From the NCBI GenBank assembly GCA_963693305.1, contig OY855913.1, positions 14,439,522-14,503,521 of the forward strand: 64,000 nucleotides of DNA. Direction: 5' to 3'. This stretch comes from Meandrina meandrites. Taxonomy: Eukaryota; Cnidaria; Anthozoa; Scleractinia; Meandrinidae. Position numbers and translations under genes: made by a program. Of this stretch, positions 1 through 25,708 are shown piece after piece. A model generated the notes under the pieces. The model had not been told where the DNA came from and did not search any database. It saw only the letters and a list, made by a program, of their open reading frames with translations. How positions within the stretch are numbered: position 1 is the first letter of the stretch; each line of letters opens with the position of its first letter.

Positions 1-174
1 TCTTGGCACTCCTACAATTAAAATATCATACCTTTGACTTGGAAAAAGTTGGCAGATATAAAATTATCTATATGTGGGACTACAAGTTTTATGTGACTAC
101 ATGTACCAATGTAGCCATGTTACTGTGTGAACTACAAATTATCATATTATAAGAACCATTATTTTAATACTCAC

Positions 175-3100
175 CTATAAGCCTGTCAACATTTTGCAAA
201 TGACTTCTTAAGGCCATTTGATATTGTTCCTCAGCTTCTTCAATATCATTTACCAAAGACTTGATTATAGCTTCCTTTCTGTCTATTACCCGCTCAAATG
301 TCTGACTCAGTATCTCTATGTCTTTCTTCAGTTCCTGAGATTTAGCTGTAAATTAAATGATTGAAATAAAATAAGAAACAAACACAATTTAGGGTAACAC
401 TATACAAATACATGACTGTATAAAAACAAGGTAAATAAGAACAATTATTTCATACACAAGCAGGAAAACAGACTGGTGTGCTGTGCTGCATCAATTATAA
501 TTTATTATTGGTAAAAAAGTCATAGATTAGAAACAATTATTCAGGGGGGGGGGGGGGGGGGGGGGAAAGCAACTTCCCATACATATGTTCTCTTAAATGA
601 GGGCAATTTACCAAACAAGAACCAATGCAATCAGGAGAAATGTAAAGCGGAAAACAAGTCTTTCTTTTCAAAATGGTGAGTTATTATGAAACATGCCACT
701 AACTATAAATCAGTGAGCAACTGGGCTAGGAAGGTTGACTTTTGAATCTTGGATTGATAAGATGATGCAGAATCCCTTTACCAAGTGGTAAATGCCACAT
801 AAACAGTCAAATTGTCGAGCCTAAAAGAATACAGAAGGTGCATCCTCTGGATCTTTCAATCTTAATTTGAAAGAGAAGGTCATTTTGTTTGATTCTTTGT
901 CCCTTGCTCTCTTTCTTAGTCTGTTGGTGTTGAGCAATACCCACAAGCATAGCTGTCTGTGAATGTTGCATGAGGATAATATTTCACTAATATTACCAGA
1001 CGAGACTGTAAACAGGTATTGCATGATAACCCTGGATCACGTATGCTTAGAAGATTGTTTTGCACAGTAGAAATTTTGAATTGCTCACAAATTCAGGCCT
1101 TCTGACAGGGTGTAGGAAAAATAAAGTTGTGTAGGGTTTGGAGGGCAAATTGTGCTGTAAAAACCGTGGTTATGTGGCAATTGAGCTGGATTAGCAATTA
1201 AACATTAACCAAATATATTCACTATGTCATCTAGTACTCCATGTGTGGGACAATTTAGGACCTACAATGACTTAATTGCTCCCAATGTAGTAAAGCTTCA
1301 TACATGTAGCTCAGTTGGTGGTTTCAAATTCCGTTGTAACCAGTCTCCTTAATTAACTAAGATTAGCTTAAACCTGGGTTTTAAATTAAACCAGGCCTTT
1401 TACATGTAATATTAGTAAACATACCTTCTCTCATTATGACTCTCCATTGGTTTTGTAGCTTGTTTAAATTAAATTTTGTACTCTTCTCTTCCTTCATTAA
1501 TTTATCCTATGATATGAACAAAATAATTAGCTGTGATTATTTTAATGCCAGATTCACATATGATAAAGAATATCCTAGAATCAGACAGTCATTACATTTG
1601 TTGTTGCCATGAAGCAGTTATGTGTCAGGAGATTTTGAGTTTAGTCAAGTTTATTCATCTATTTTAATTTATAATTTACCACAGTTAGCACTCTGGAAAA
1701 TATCTAGCAATAAAAAATGTGGAAATTGTTTTGGTCCAGAATATCACCATTTAATGGAGACCTTGAGGTTTCTTTATCTATTTTGTGGCTAATTATGACT
1801 GGGAACTGGTCAAGGTATTAAATGGACGAAACGAATGGGAGTAAAACTTAGGAAATTTTCTATGAAGTAAAAAATATAAAATAACATTATAATGGGAGAC
1901 TCCAAGGTCAAACCCGGGTCGACCGCATGGCATGACAACTGGGCCACTGATCATGAGGCCCGCTGGCATCCAACTGAATTTTTAAGTATATTATATATCG
2001 TGTTACCATTACCATTATTGCCATGAACAAGTTAACTGAAGCACAATTCAGGCTAACCAGAGTGGAAAAAAGTTTCACTGCTGGTCATTTAGTCTTGTGT
2101 AGGTATAGATTGAATCAATACCATCATAACAAAATACAAAGGATAATCTGGGATAATCTGGTATAATTTTTATGTGGGATAATTTTTGTTATTTGTTTAC
2201 TGCATTCCACAAGTGTGGAATAAATGACAACTACTTTTTGCAATGTTTACTTAATATCTGTTTATCAGTTCATAAACCACTGAATATATGTACTATTCTT
2301 GAGGGTAGAACTACATGTAATTCAGTTCATTAAATCTATACTCATTAGTCCTATCCTCTAGAATATACACTGTAGTACATATACAGTAAAACCCTGTATA
2401 TTTTTTCTAACTTTTTCTAAGTTTTTAAAGTACTTATATGAATGGTGTTTACTGGGATTTCAGACTATATTTTAGATTCCTAAATAGGTCCTTAAACAGG
2501 TTAGCAGTAGTAATTAGGTAGTAATTAATTACACGTATAAGCGATGTATTTTCAACTTGATGTAAATACGTAATGTATTGTATTTAAGTGATGTATTTGA
2601 GTAAGAAATATCTTGTAAGTTTTGTTGCATGAAGGTAAATAAAAAAAGGGTTAGCAGTATGTTACAATGGAACATCCTAACACAGTCATATTGGAATACT
2701 ATAGTCAAATTAAGTGTGGAAACAGTATGAAACTCAAGTTGATATTGCTATACAGTACTCACTGAAAAGAAGAAACTGCTGTATTTGTGCAGTCACAGTT
2801 GTGTTTATTAAGTATTTACATATACTGGGATGACATTGCAAGGAATTTGGCTCATTTTCTTTGCCCAGTAGAGCTTAGGTTTTATTTGATTTATGAATAA
2901 TTTATTTCTAAGTTTTAAATTAATATTTGTAAAAATAAGACCCTGTTTTAAATTTTAGACTAAAACAGATAGGGTAAACACAGATGGAAGTAGTTGTTAT
3001 TAATTCCACAAGTGTGCATTGGGTAAGATGATGAAAAACCAATGCTGACATGTGCTGATATTGTTTATAATTATCTCCAATCCAGCAAGTACAAATAGAA

Positions 3101-3655
3101 TAAGCCAGTAGTATTTTCAATGTTTTTTAACATGTGACCAACATGATTTCTAATATAAGAGTTGAATGAAAGTGTACACAAGCAATTTATACGGGTTTCT
3201 TTTAATTAAGGGATGCTCAGTCAATCTCCTCTATCCTTGCAGATGGAAATTGAATGCATATCATTTAGCTTTAAAATAGAAAGATCCAAAATTTGTGGGG
3301 TTGACCATTTGTTTATTCACAGTCAGTGCAATAAGTTACTTTTTCTTGATGCCGTGTAGGTTGAGGGTTAGTGTTTCGATTCCAGTGTTTCAATATTGCT
3401 GTGCTTATCCTGATGATACCGGCCTCCTATATAGGCTACTGGATCCGTGGACACTGAAGGTATTAACGAAAACCTCTGGACACTGCAAGCACTATGTACG
3501 TAAATACGTACCTTCAAAAACTGTGTCAACATATCTTCCTTTTTCTTTTTCATTTCTTCTTCTGCCAACCGTTTTTGCTCCATGTATAGTAGCTTCTCTT
3601 CTTCAGTCATTTTTGCAAGTTTTTTCTTGCCTGATTTCTTTTTCTTTGGAGGCAT
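175..3655 (-). CDS. DRC2: Dynein regulatory complex subunit 2 (CCDC65/DRC2), first three coding exons, partial
   Basis: DRC2 is a coiled-coil subunit of the nexin-dynein regulatory complex, which links doublet microtubules in motile cilia and governs dynein activity. Three minus-strand exons are visible: 3512-3655 (48 codons from ATG at 3655), 1425-1506 and 175-345, all with GT-AG borders and continuous phase. The N-terminus begins [20 protein letters not shown], the lysine-rich start typical of this family. Exon 2 begins [10 protein letters not shown] and exon 3 contains [20 protein letters not shown] and [20 protein letters not shown], heptad-rich sequence as expected for this rod-like protein. 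About 132 codons are present; the rest lies beyond the left edge. The gene is head-to-head with ASPDH. The introns (346-1424 and 1507-3511) hold no recognised gene; the first carries a 22-G run. The identification is firm because three separate exons agree with the family in order. Confidence 0.95.
544..565. repeat. Poly-G tract, 22 bases
   Basis: An uninterrupted run of G in DRC2 intron 2, in otherwise AT-rich DNA. One of seven such tracts in the window. Confidence 0.95.
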
Positions 3656-3730
3656 ATTTCTTCAGAAATTCCACAAAACACGAAAAACTAGAGAAGATGG
3701 AGGTTCGTCGACAGTGGACGAGTGGCAAAT

Positions 3731-3745
3731 GTTGCTATTGACAAC
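3731..3745. promoter_or_regulatory. X-box-like (RFX) motif upstream of DRC2
   Basis: The sequence GTTGCTATTGACAAC is an imperfect inverted repeat resembling the RFX X-box (GTTGCC, short spacer, GGCAAC). RFX factors drive many ciliary genes, and X-boxes usually lie within about 200 bp of the start, as here. The right half-site departs from the consensus, so this is a candidate only. Confidence 0.4.
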
Positions 3746-3956
3746 GCCTCCCATCCGCTGAACATAAGAACTGTCAAGCACCAGTGTTTATTTCATGTAA
3801 GGAAACTATATAGTCTAACAGTATTACTGTACCATAAATTTTCTCATATATCACAGTTAAATAACCACTGTATAAACTTTACGCCCTTATATAACCACAC
3901 ACACTCTTGTATACCCCAGAGTTTTATGGACATGGCTCATTCTGGGAGGCTATAGG

Positions 3957-4024
3957 CTATATGGTATCGTGTATTCTGGCAGACTATATGGTATCGTGTA
4001 TTCTGGGAGACTATATGGTACCTT
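3957..4024. repeat. 27-bp tandem repeat, about 2.5 copies
   Basis: Units starting ctatatggtatcgtgtattc follow one another with one base difference and a third partial copy ending at ctatatggtacc. It sits inside the DRC2/ASPDH intergenic region, where copy-number change could alter promoter spacing. Confidence 0.85.
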
Positions 4025-4107
4025 ACACGAAGTATACTATCTGTCGCGCGAACACCAGCGCGCGCTCTTCTGCTCATTATTCATTTGCGCCAGTCGCGCC
4101 GGACAGC

Positions 4108-18678
<14,571 letters not shown>

Positions 18679-18714
18679 CTCGAAAAATATTTGTAATTGA
18701 TGTATGTTATTGGT

Positions 18715-18720
18715 AATAAA
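18715..18720 (+). terminator. ASPDH polyadenylation signal
   Basis: AATAAA lies 37 bp downstream of the ASPDH stop codon, a usual distance for a short 3' UTR. Confidence 0.7.
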
Positions 18721-21480
18721 GTTGGGCATTTTTTACAAGTGGCTTCAATCTCGCACTCGTTGGTCGAAAGCTGTGGTCGATGAGTATTGACCAGGAAAAT
18801 AATGACGTATTACATTGTAAAGGATCCTTTGCTCTGTTCATCCCGTGCTGATTTCCAACTAAATTTTCCCTTTATCGGGCCAATGCATTTTCAATGTCAT
18901 CATGTTGTTAGTAATAATCTACTTGACGTAAGGCAAGTGAACAACAATCTGGACTTTCCATTTCGTCCTGTTGCGTAGCATGCTGTGCCTCTACTCAGAG
19001 TAGTTACCGTAGTAGATTATAGAGATGGCATCGTATAATCCAAATTAACTTTGAAAATGGCCATCTCTGCAACCAATAATGTCAAGTGAGAGACGGAGGT
19101 GTACACTGAAGACCAATCAAAGTGAGGATCGCTAAAACTAGAAGCGGCTAAACCAATATATAAATGGAAGCACCTTCTACTGACCAGATCATGAAACCGT
19201 GAAAACGATCCATTATATACACCGCCCCCCCCCCCCCCCCACAAAAAAATTGCATAAGCAATCGTCCCAAGAGGGGAGGTACAGTATTTGTACAGTATTG
19301 TTTGTTGCCTCAGTATTGTTTGTTGTCTTGATTCTATTATTTTACTTCAACTGCATCGAATGAAAAATCCAGTTATGGTGGCCCGTGAGTATTTATTGGT
19401 CTAGCCAGGGCACTGAAGAGGAACCTTACTTTTTAGCGTCCTGGTCTAGCTTGTTCCAGGCGTTCCGTTAGTGGGGAGCAGCGCGAAATACGGCGAGCGA
19501 AAAATGAGGGGAACGGGCTATAATTGGTCAGACAGGTCCCTTTTTAAAACGCGTTTTTGAAAAGGAAAACATTAAGCGATTTGTTAAAATTTTTAAAGCC
19601 TGATAGAGGAATCCTGAAATGTAATATAAAATCATAAAAATTGTGGCGATCATGTAAGATTTTCCTACTTATAAGCAGTTTTCTGAAGCTTTCTTTTCAA
19701 TAAAACGCGATTATTTTTAAAATGCCACGGTGAAATTTTTGTAATGATCTCAAATAATTTGACAAACTGTTGCATAATAATCCTAACCGTAGATTTTAAA
19801 AAATAGCGACTTCTTAATTTTGCTCCTTAAAACAAGGCGGTGACTGCTATATTGTTCTGCACGTCTCAGTTGCTGCATAAATGTGATAGGTATCATAATC
19901 AACTACCCACCCCTCAAAATGTTGATATCACTTAAAACTTGTGTGTAAAAGTTTGAAAGATCGGAGGATTACATCAAATCTTAGCTATCAATAAAGATGG
20001 ACGATTTTACACCGAAATATTGATAAAATCAAACAATTGATGTGATTGCAAGTTGCAAAAATCTGTCGATTTGTTTTGCATTATTTTCAAGCCAGAACTA
20101 GAACACGATATTTTAAAGGTTCATGCCAAGTTGCAGCGTGTTCTTTCGTACGGTTTGAAGGCAAGAAACTTCAGTTGGAGGGAATAAAAAAGCCTGTGAT
20201 GGCGATTCAAGCGACGCTTTTTAGAAGCGATTATAAATATCAATCTTTTCATCTCTTTAGAGCTTTTCTACAAAGTATCATTCATATGTTTTAAAATTAA
20301 TCTATATTTGTAGTCATTTTCGGACTGGAAGCAACCGGGGGAAGCAACCGTTATGGTCGTCACTATGTGAAAAAAACCTCCACCGGTAATCTAGAGGCAA
20401 ATTTGGCAAAATCGTTTCAAATTGATTTTCTTTTAACTGTGTTCAGCGGTTGCAAAGCTTATATTTTCTAAACATGACTATTTTTTATCAGCATCGTCAT
20501 ATTTTAGGGTACCCTTGTAAACATTCCCCTGGATATTCCCGCCATTTGCCCGCTGTAGCTAGTTCCCAGGACCCAGACTCATATACAGGTTGGCATCGGC
20601 TTTAGCGTACATGTTCCAATATTTACGAAATTATTTCTTGGTTCATTAGGCCTAGGAATCCCCAGCAAGTGGAACGATGCCAGGAAGCTTGAAACATGAA
20701 TAGATTAGACGTTTATGCAGGTAAGGGTTATATATGCACGTACTCACTTACGTTGGACACGAAGCGATAAACAAGCGAATGCAAGTTTCACAAAACGGAC
20801 GATACCGGAACCTTGTTAGTCACCTGCGTTATTTATTTCAATGAAATTATTTTAGGGAAGGCCGGTGTTCTCACACAGACCACGAACAGTCGCTGTTATC
20901 TTTCATGTGTTGTCGAACGAGAAGCGAAAACAAGCGAACGGGATAAATGGCCGCGCGAAATGGTAGAGGAATGAAATCTGCGTTTGGAGACAGCTGACTC
21001 TGATGCCCCAGGATTGTATTCCTAGTTCCGTTAATATTTTAATGCACCAGTCAGTTGAAACCACGGCCCCCGATCCCCGGGACATAGCGGGGGAGTAACG
21101 GTGATATTACGCCTGCCAACTTTGTCTGAGTCTCGAGTGAGACACCGTAATCAGGGTTTTCACGGATGGCCCGACCCGAAGTGGTCCGAAGATTTCCAAT
21201 GCCGTTCCGAACATATGGACCGGGTGCCATTCCCAGGATGTGTTTCGTCAAACACAACCTCATAGCAAGAACTTTTTTCTTCTAAAATCGTAGAATAAGA
21301 GGAAAGTATCATCAACTACACATACTTTTCTATTCTTACATTGCCGCAAGTGTCAGTTATATTTGGTGGGAAGTTCTGTGAGATTTGAACACTACTGCTG
21401 TTTTGCCAGGTACTGACGTTTCGAATGGGGTAGAAATATGTTCTTGCATGTTCTAGGTTTACGCCAAGTTTTAATCCCAA
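18721..21480. other. Intergenic DNA downstream of ASPDH
   Basis: No exon with family similarity was recognised. It includes a 16-C run at 19225-19240 and a GC-rich stretch near 19440-19520 resembling the end of a TIR element. Short open frames here lack codon structure and splice context. Confidence 0.5.
19225..19240. repeat. Poly-C tract, 16 bases
   Basis: An uninterrupted C run in the ASPDH to VPS4-like intergenic region. Confidence 0.95.
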
Positions 21481-21482
21481 AT

Positions 21483-22460
21483 ATTGCTGGACACTCTGTG
21501 GCACCAAATGGAGCTGAAAATTAGTTTTATCAGTCTTTTAGGGGTCTTGCTCTTTTCACTTATTAAGAATTACAGCATGTTAACACCTCATTTATTAATT
21601 AATCGGTTTATCCATCAATATATAAATGATTTTGCTGTTAAAATCAAATCAACTGCGATCAATATTGTGGCAACAGAATAAGGACGTGCCATTCCGTGAC
21701 AATTTGATAATTAAATTAGTTCTCATTTTTCAGTTTCATAATTAAATATGCAAAAAATAGGCGCAAATTTCCGAAGAATTAAGAAGCAAATCTTCCAGCT
21801 GTGATGGACTTTGAAAAACCTTCCAAAGAGATGGTTTTAGTCTTGATTCGTTTGTTACTTTTAAAGAAATGGCTTGTTACGTGAGAAAAACAAAAGTATC
21901 ATGTTACATATGTTTTCGACAAAAACAAAAGTATCATGTTACAGTGTTTTTCATAAAAACAAAAGTGTCGTGTTACAAACAAACAAACAAAAGGATGATT
22001 CTGAGTAAATAATTGTTGCAATGTGACACTTTGTAACAGCCACAAGATTATGTCTTTGTCACATTACATTATTGTTTCTTCCGGGCATGCCAGGTGTTAA
22101 TCTTTTGCATTGATGAATATTTCACAAAGAAAAAAAAAGATCGCAAACAATACATGTTTGCTCAGGAATTTTTGAGAGTTTGTGACAAGGAAGCTTCCCA
22201 ATTATTGTTGGAGACTCTGTGGTGCCCAGTGAAAACTGGAATTAGCTTAATTAGTCATTTAGGCGTCTTGATCATTACTGTTAATGTTTCACACATTTTA
22301 TACACCCCATTGACTTTTTTCTTTAAATAATGGGTATTTGTGTTTATTTTGAATTGTTTTGCTGTTACAATCGAATCAACCACGATCAACAGAATAAGAA
22401 CTTGTCATTCTGTGACAATTTAATGATTAAATTAGTTTTTTTTCAACAGAATTAAAATTT
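21483..22460 (+). repeat. Dispersed repeat family, two tandem copies
   Basis: The block 21483-21740 (attgctggacactctgtgg to tccgtgacaatttgataatt) recurs about 720 bp later at 22203-22450 with the same landmarks: agactctgtgg, ttttgctgttaaaatc, catt(c)cgtgacaattt. Between them, 21870-21975 has three imperfect units of aaaacaaaagtatcatgtta. Further relatives occur near 28700-28790 (+) and 41760-42060 (-). Confidence 0.75.
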
Positions 22461-22754
22461 ATGTTTTGAACGAAACAAATCTTTGTTGAAAGAGTCCTGA
22501 TGTACATGTTTAAACATGCGCTAATTATTCTCTCCCACCACCCAAAATCCAATATCCAACAGTCTGAAAATGTTTCTCAAAAAAATAACTCTTGCATGCA
22601 TTGCATGCCTATGTTTTAAACCTAGAGGCTGCAATCCTTTTGGTCAGTGCCAAGAATGATAATTCTTGAATAATGTTGTACACAGTGAATTTGTAAATGC
22701 CTTCTTTATTGTTAATATAAACTTGGACATGTTAATAAAACTTTGGAATTTAAT

Positions 22755-23270
22755 AGCGGAGCTCCTGCGCGCGAAGCGCGCCAGCGGAGCACCATGGGTA
22801 AGAATTTTTGGTAAACCCATGAGGCAAAGAAAATTTGGTGCGTACGCCCGTCTGCCCGCCCGCACGTACAGACTCTCGGGGAGGGGGAGTGGAGTCCTGA
22901 GGCAGCGCGACTGGGGGTGGGAGGAGGAGAATAGGCTGAGAGAGATGGGGAGCAGATGAATTGAATCTCTACTTATCCCAACTTACGTACGTAAACAGAG
23001 CTTACAACTTTGATCAATTGACAGCTGTCAAATCAAGGTATCCGCTGACCAGTATCACGTGACCATATCGCGGGCTCAGATGTGGAGCTCATCGAGGTCA
23101 CGTGTTTTTATGAGGTTGACCACAGACCAGATGATGGTTTTCTACTTGATCGCGGGCTCAAGCCCTAGTTTTTTACTTATTAATTGGGAAACAGTGCAAA
23201 CTCAAGTAAAAAATAATAAATAGGAGCTCTGCTTTTAGGCCTGCCTAAATCTATATATTATTTTTTTGTA
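22755..23270. repeat. Dispersed repeat with gagctcctgcgcgcgaagcgcg end (copy A)
   Basis: A GC-rich head (cgcgcgaagcgcgccagcgg) leads into a body containing caattgacagctgtcaaa, caaggtatcc and gaccagatgatggttttc, and a tail ggagctctgcttttaggcc. The same order of blocks recurs at 36094-36705. The head and tail GGAGCTC motifs may be terminal inverted repeats. Confidence 0.7.
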
Positions 23271-23984
23271 TTATCAAGCATGCATGGTAAAGCTTTCAAA
23301 AAATCTATCAAGCCATTTTTAAGATTTTTGAAAACACACTTAAAATGGAAAAGTTTTAATGGTACTGATCATAAGAAAAACTCAATTCTCTGAATCACAA
23401 TAATGAAAATCAACAAACTTTCACAGTACTGAAAGAAAAATTACATTTTGGCATTACTTTAAAAGTAATTTTATGAACACAGTGTCAAACATACAGAATT
23501 TTTTTAATTCTTTTGTATTTGATTTGCAGTTTACTACATAGTTTAAGATATTGGTATTAGTCACAGCTTTTTTTACATTAAATCTAATTTGCGCAAAATT
23601 TAAGTTTTCCTAAAAAATACATTATACCAAATGTCGATCCAAGAACAATATTTGGCGTAAGTGCTGCTAAATGGTTAATTACAAGTGTTAGGTATGGTAA
23701 AAAAAAACCATCTTGAGACATGTCAAAGCAAACAGCATCTATACTACTGACAGTTACAACAAGTTACAATATTTTATATAACCTGTCTGCAGGAAATCAC
23801 CTTAAACAAATTAATTAATACTGTACTTAAATATGCCTTTTTTTATTGAAAAAAAAAATTATTGATTGCCTTTTTTATCTTTCATGAACCGCTTTTCCTC
23901 AAAGATGCTGTGAGCTGGTAAGTAATCCATACTTGTTATCAATATTAAACTAATAATATTGATATTACAATATAATACACAATT

Positions 23985-24690
23985 GTTAATTGGGAGAGAG
24001 TTTATTCCTTAGCCTTCTGTACTACATTAGAATCAAAAATCAGGGAATTTCAATACAAAGTCTTAAATTGTATTGTTTACACAAATGAAAAGCTTTTTCG
24101 CCTTAGCATAGTGGACTCATCTAAGTGTATTTTTTGCCAAAAGGAAGCAGAATCGATCGAGCATTTACTTTTCTCCGGTGCAAAATCCTCTGAATTCTGG
24201 AAATCTGTGTTGTCCTGGCTAAGAGATAATGGCATCCGCATTGATACATTGAAAGAAACAGACTTAATATTTGGAAAATTTGACAGTGCAGATGACTTTA
24301 TTATAATTAATCATATGCTATTGTTTGGTAAATATTATATTCATTCCATGAGGTGCCAAAAGAACTTGCCAAATCTCTCAGGTTTTATTGCAAGAACACG
24401 ACGTATATATAGTATTGAGCTCGCCATATTGCTAGGGAGAATAATAAATTAGACAAACATCTTAAGAAATGGGAGAAACTAATGAAAGTACTTATGTAAA
24501 CTTAGTGCGATATTTTAAAATATGTGGTTACGGGGGTGGGCTTATGCATGGTGGTATATGTAAATCTTTTTTTTTTTTCTGTCTATTAGCACATTGTTAT
24601 TAATACGCTAGCACCTAGCACACTGTAATATTTGTATTTTGTAATCTTTGTATTTTGTAACTCAAATCAATAAAAAAACAATAATAAAAA
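23985..24690 (+). pseudogene. 3' end of an L1/Tx1-like LINE, 5'-truncated
   Basis: The frame reads REFQYKVLNCIVYTNEKLFR then SSKCIFCQKEAESIEHLLFS and SSEFWKSVLSWLRDNGIRID, the C-terminal zinc-knuckle region seen after the reverse transcriptase in cnidarian L1/Tx1-like elements. The expected last cysteine of the C-C-H-C pattern is absent (HLLFSGAKSSEFW), so the copy is degraded. The sequence ends in an A-rich tail near 24670-24690. It lies upstream of the first recognised VPS4-like exon. Confidence 0.75.
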
Positions 24691-24784
24691 ATATATATAT
24701 TAAACTAATAGCTCCAGCTAATTAATGCATTATCACATGTTCGTGCTATAAAGGTTCGTTAAGAATTCACTTTTTTAAGATATA

Positions 24785-24803
24785 CCCCCCCCCCCCCCCC
24801 CCC
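24785..24803. repeat. Poly-C tract, 19 bases
   Basis: An uninterrupted C run upstream of the VPS4-like exons, just after the LINE fragment. Confidence 0.95.
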
Positions 24804-25708
24804 GAGTAAATTTTAATTTTTACTAATTAAGGTGATTCTACTGAAAAAGGAGTATTTAAAATTTTCTGAGACTTGGTCCAGTTCATGACTGTTATGAGCA
24901 TTACAAAAATGCAGTAAAAAATGGGGGTCACCATTCTCGTTTTTGTGCAACCTGGATGGCTATTATATAGTAAATATATGACCCATGAGGTTGATATTAG
25001 AAACCCTAATAAGTAATCCATAAAGGGAACTATCATTTCTATAAAAACTCATTTCTTGCATTAAAATATCAAAGGAATTCAACAAAATACATAACAAACG
25101 ATTTTAATTGAACTGGAATTAACATTATGAAAGAAATTTAAAAATGTTTCTGCATGTGCATGTAAGCCGCACTACCTACATGTAAATGCTTTTTAAAGCA
25201 TTTAAATTAAAATATCTCAAAGTGGAGTATTAAGCTTTTCTTTAAATCGCAATATATTGTAGTCAACCATATGTCATTTAAATTAATGCATTAAAAAATG
25301 GGGGTCAACATGCATGCTTGTTTAGAAGAAAATTACTGGTCTGTAAGCTGAATTGAACATTTTTTACCCATCCCTGGTAGAAACCTTGAAGGAAGGATTT
25401 AATGAGGATTTTTACCAGCACCTTCGAATATGTTCTTTGCAATATCTTGGAAGATTCTTATAATTAGGGGTCCTTAAGGTGGTTCCATTGAGAAATTTCC
25501 AATTTTCTCCACAAGATGGTCATAAGGGGTAACTTACCATTAAGTTACCCCTTACTAGAAGGAAATTGTCATCAGTTTTAAATATATTATTGGCAGCATT
25601 TTACTGTGAACACCATATATATGATCTCAGGTAATTATGTCAAAATTGCTAGAAATTTAAATGTTAAAGAAATATTCTCATGAGGTTTTTCTTGTGTAAA
25701 TGTTTTAG

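Larger units (their letters stand above)
3656..4107. promoter_or_regulatory. Putative bidirectional promoter between DRC2 and ASPDH
   Basis: Only 452 bp separate the start codons of two divergent genes. The ASPDH-proximal half (about 4042-4107) is rich in CpG (for example gtcgcgcgaacaccagcgcg), in contrast to the AT-rich surroundings. An X-box-like site lies about 76-90 bp upstream of the DRC2 ATG and a short 27-bp tandem repeat lies in the middle. No clear TATA box was seen. Shared-promoter function is inferred from geometry and composition only. Confidence 0.55.

Noticed and set aside
3295..3741. 148-codon plus-strand open frame
   Set aside because: It is antisense to DRC2 exon 1 and has no family resemblance; the lysine-rich minus frame explains the openness.
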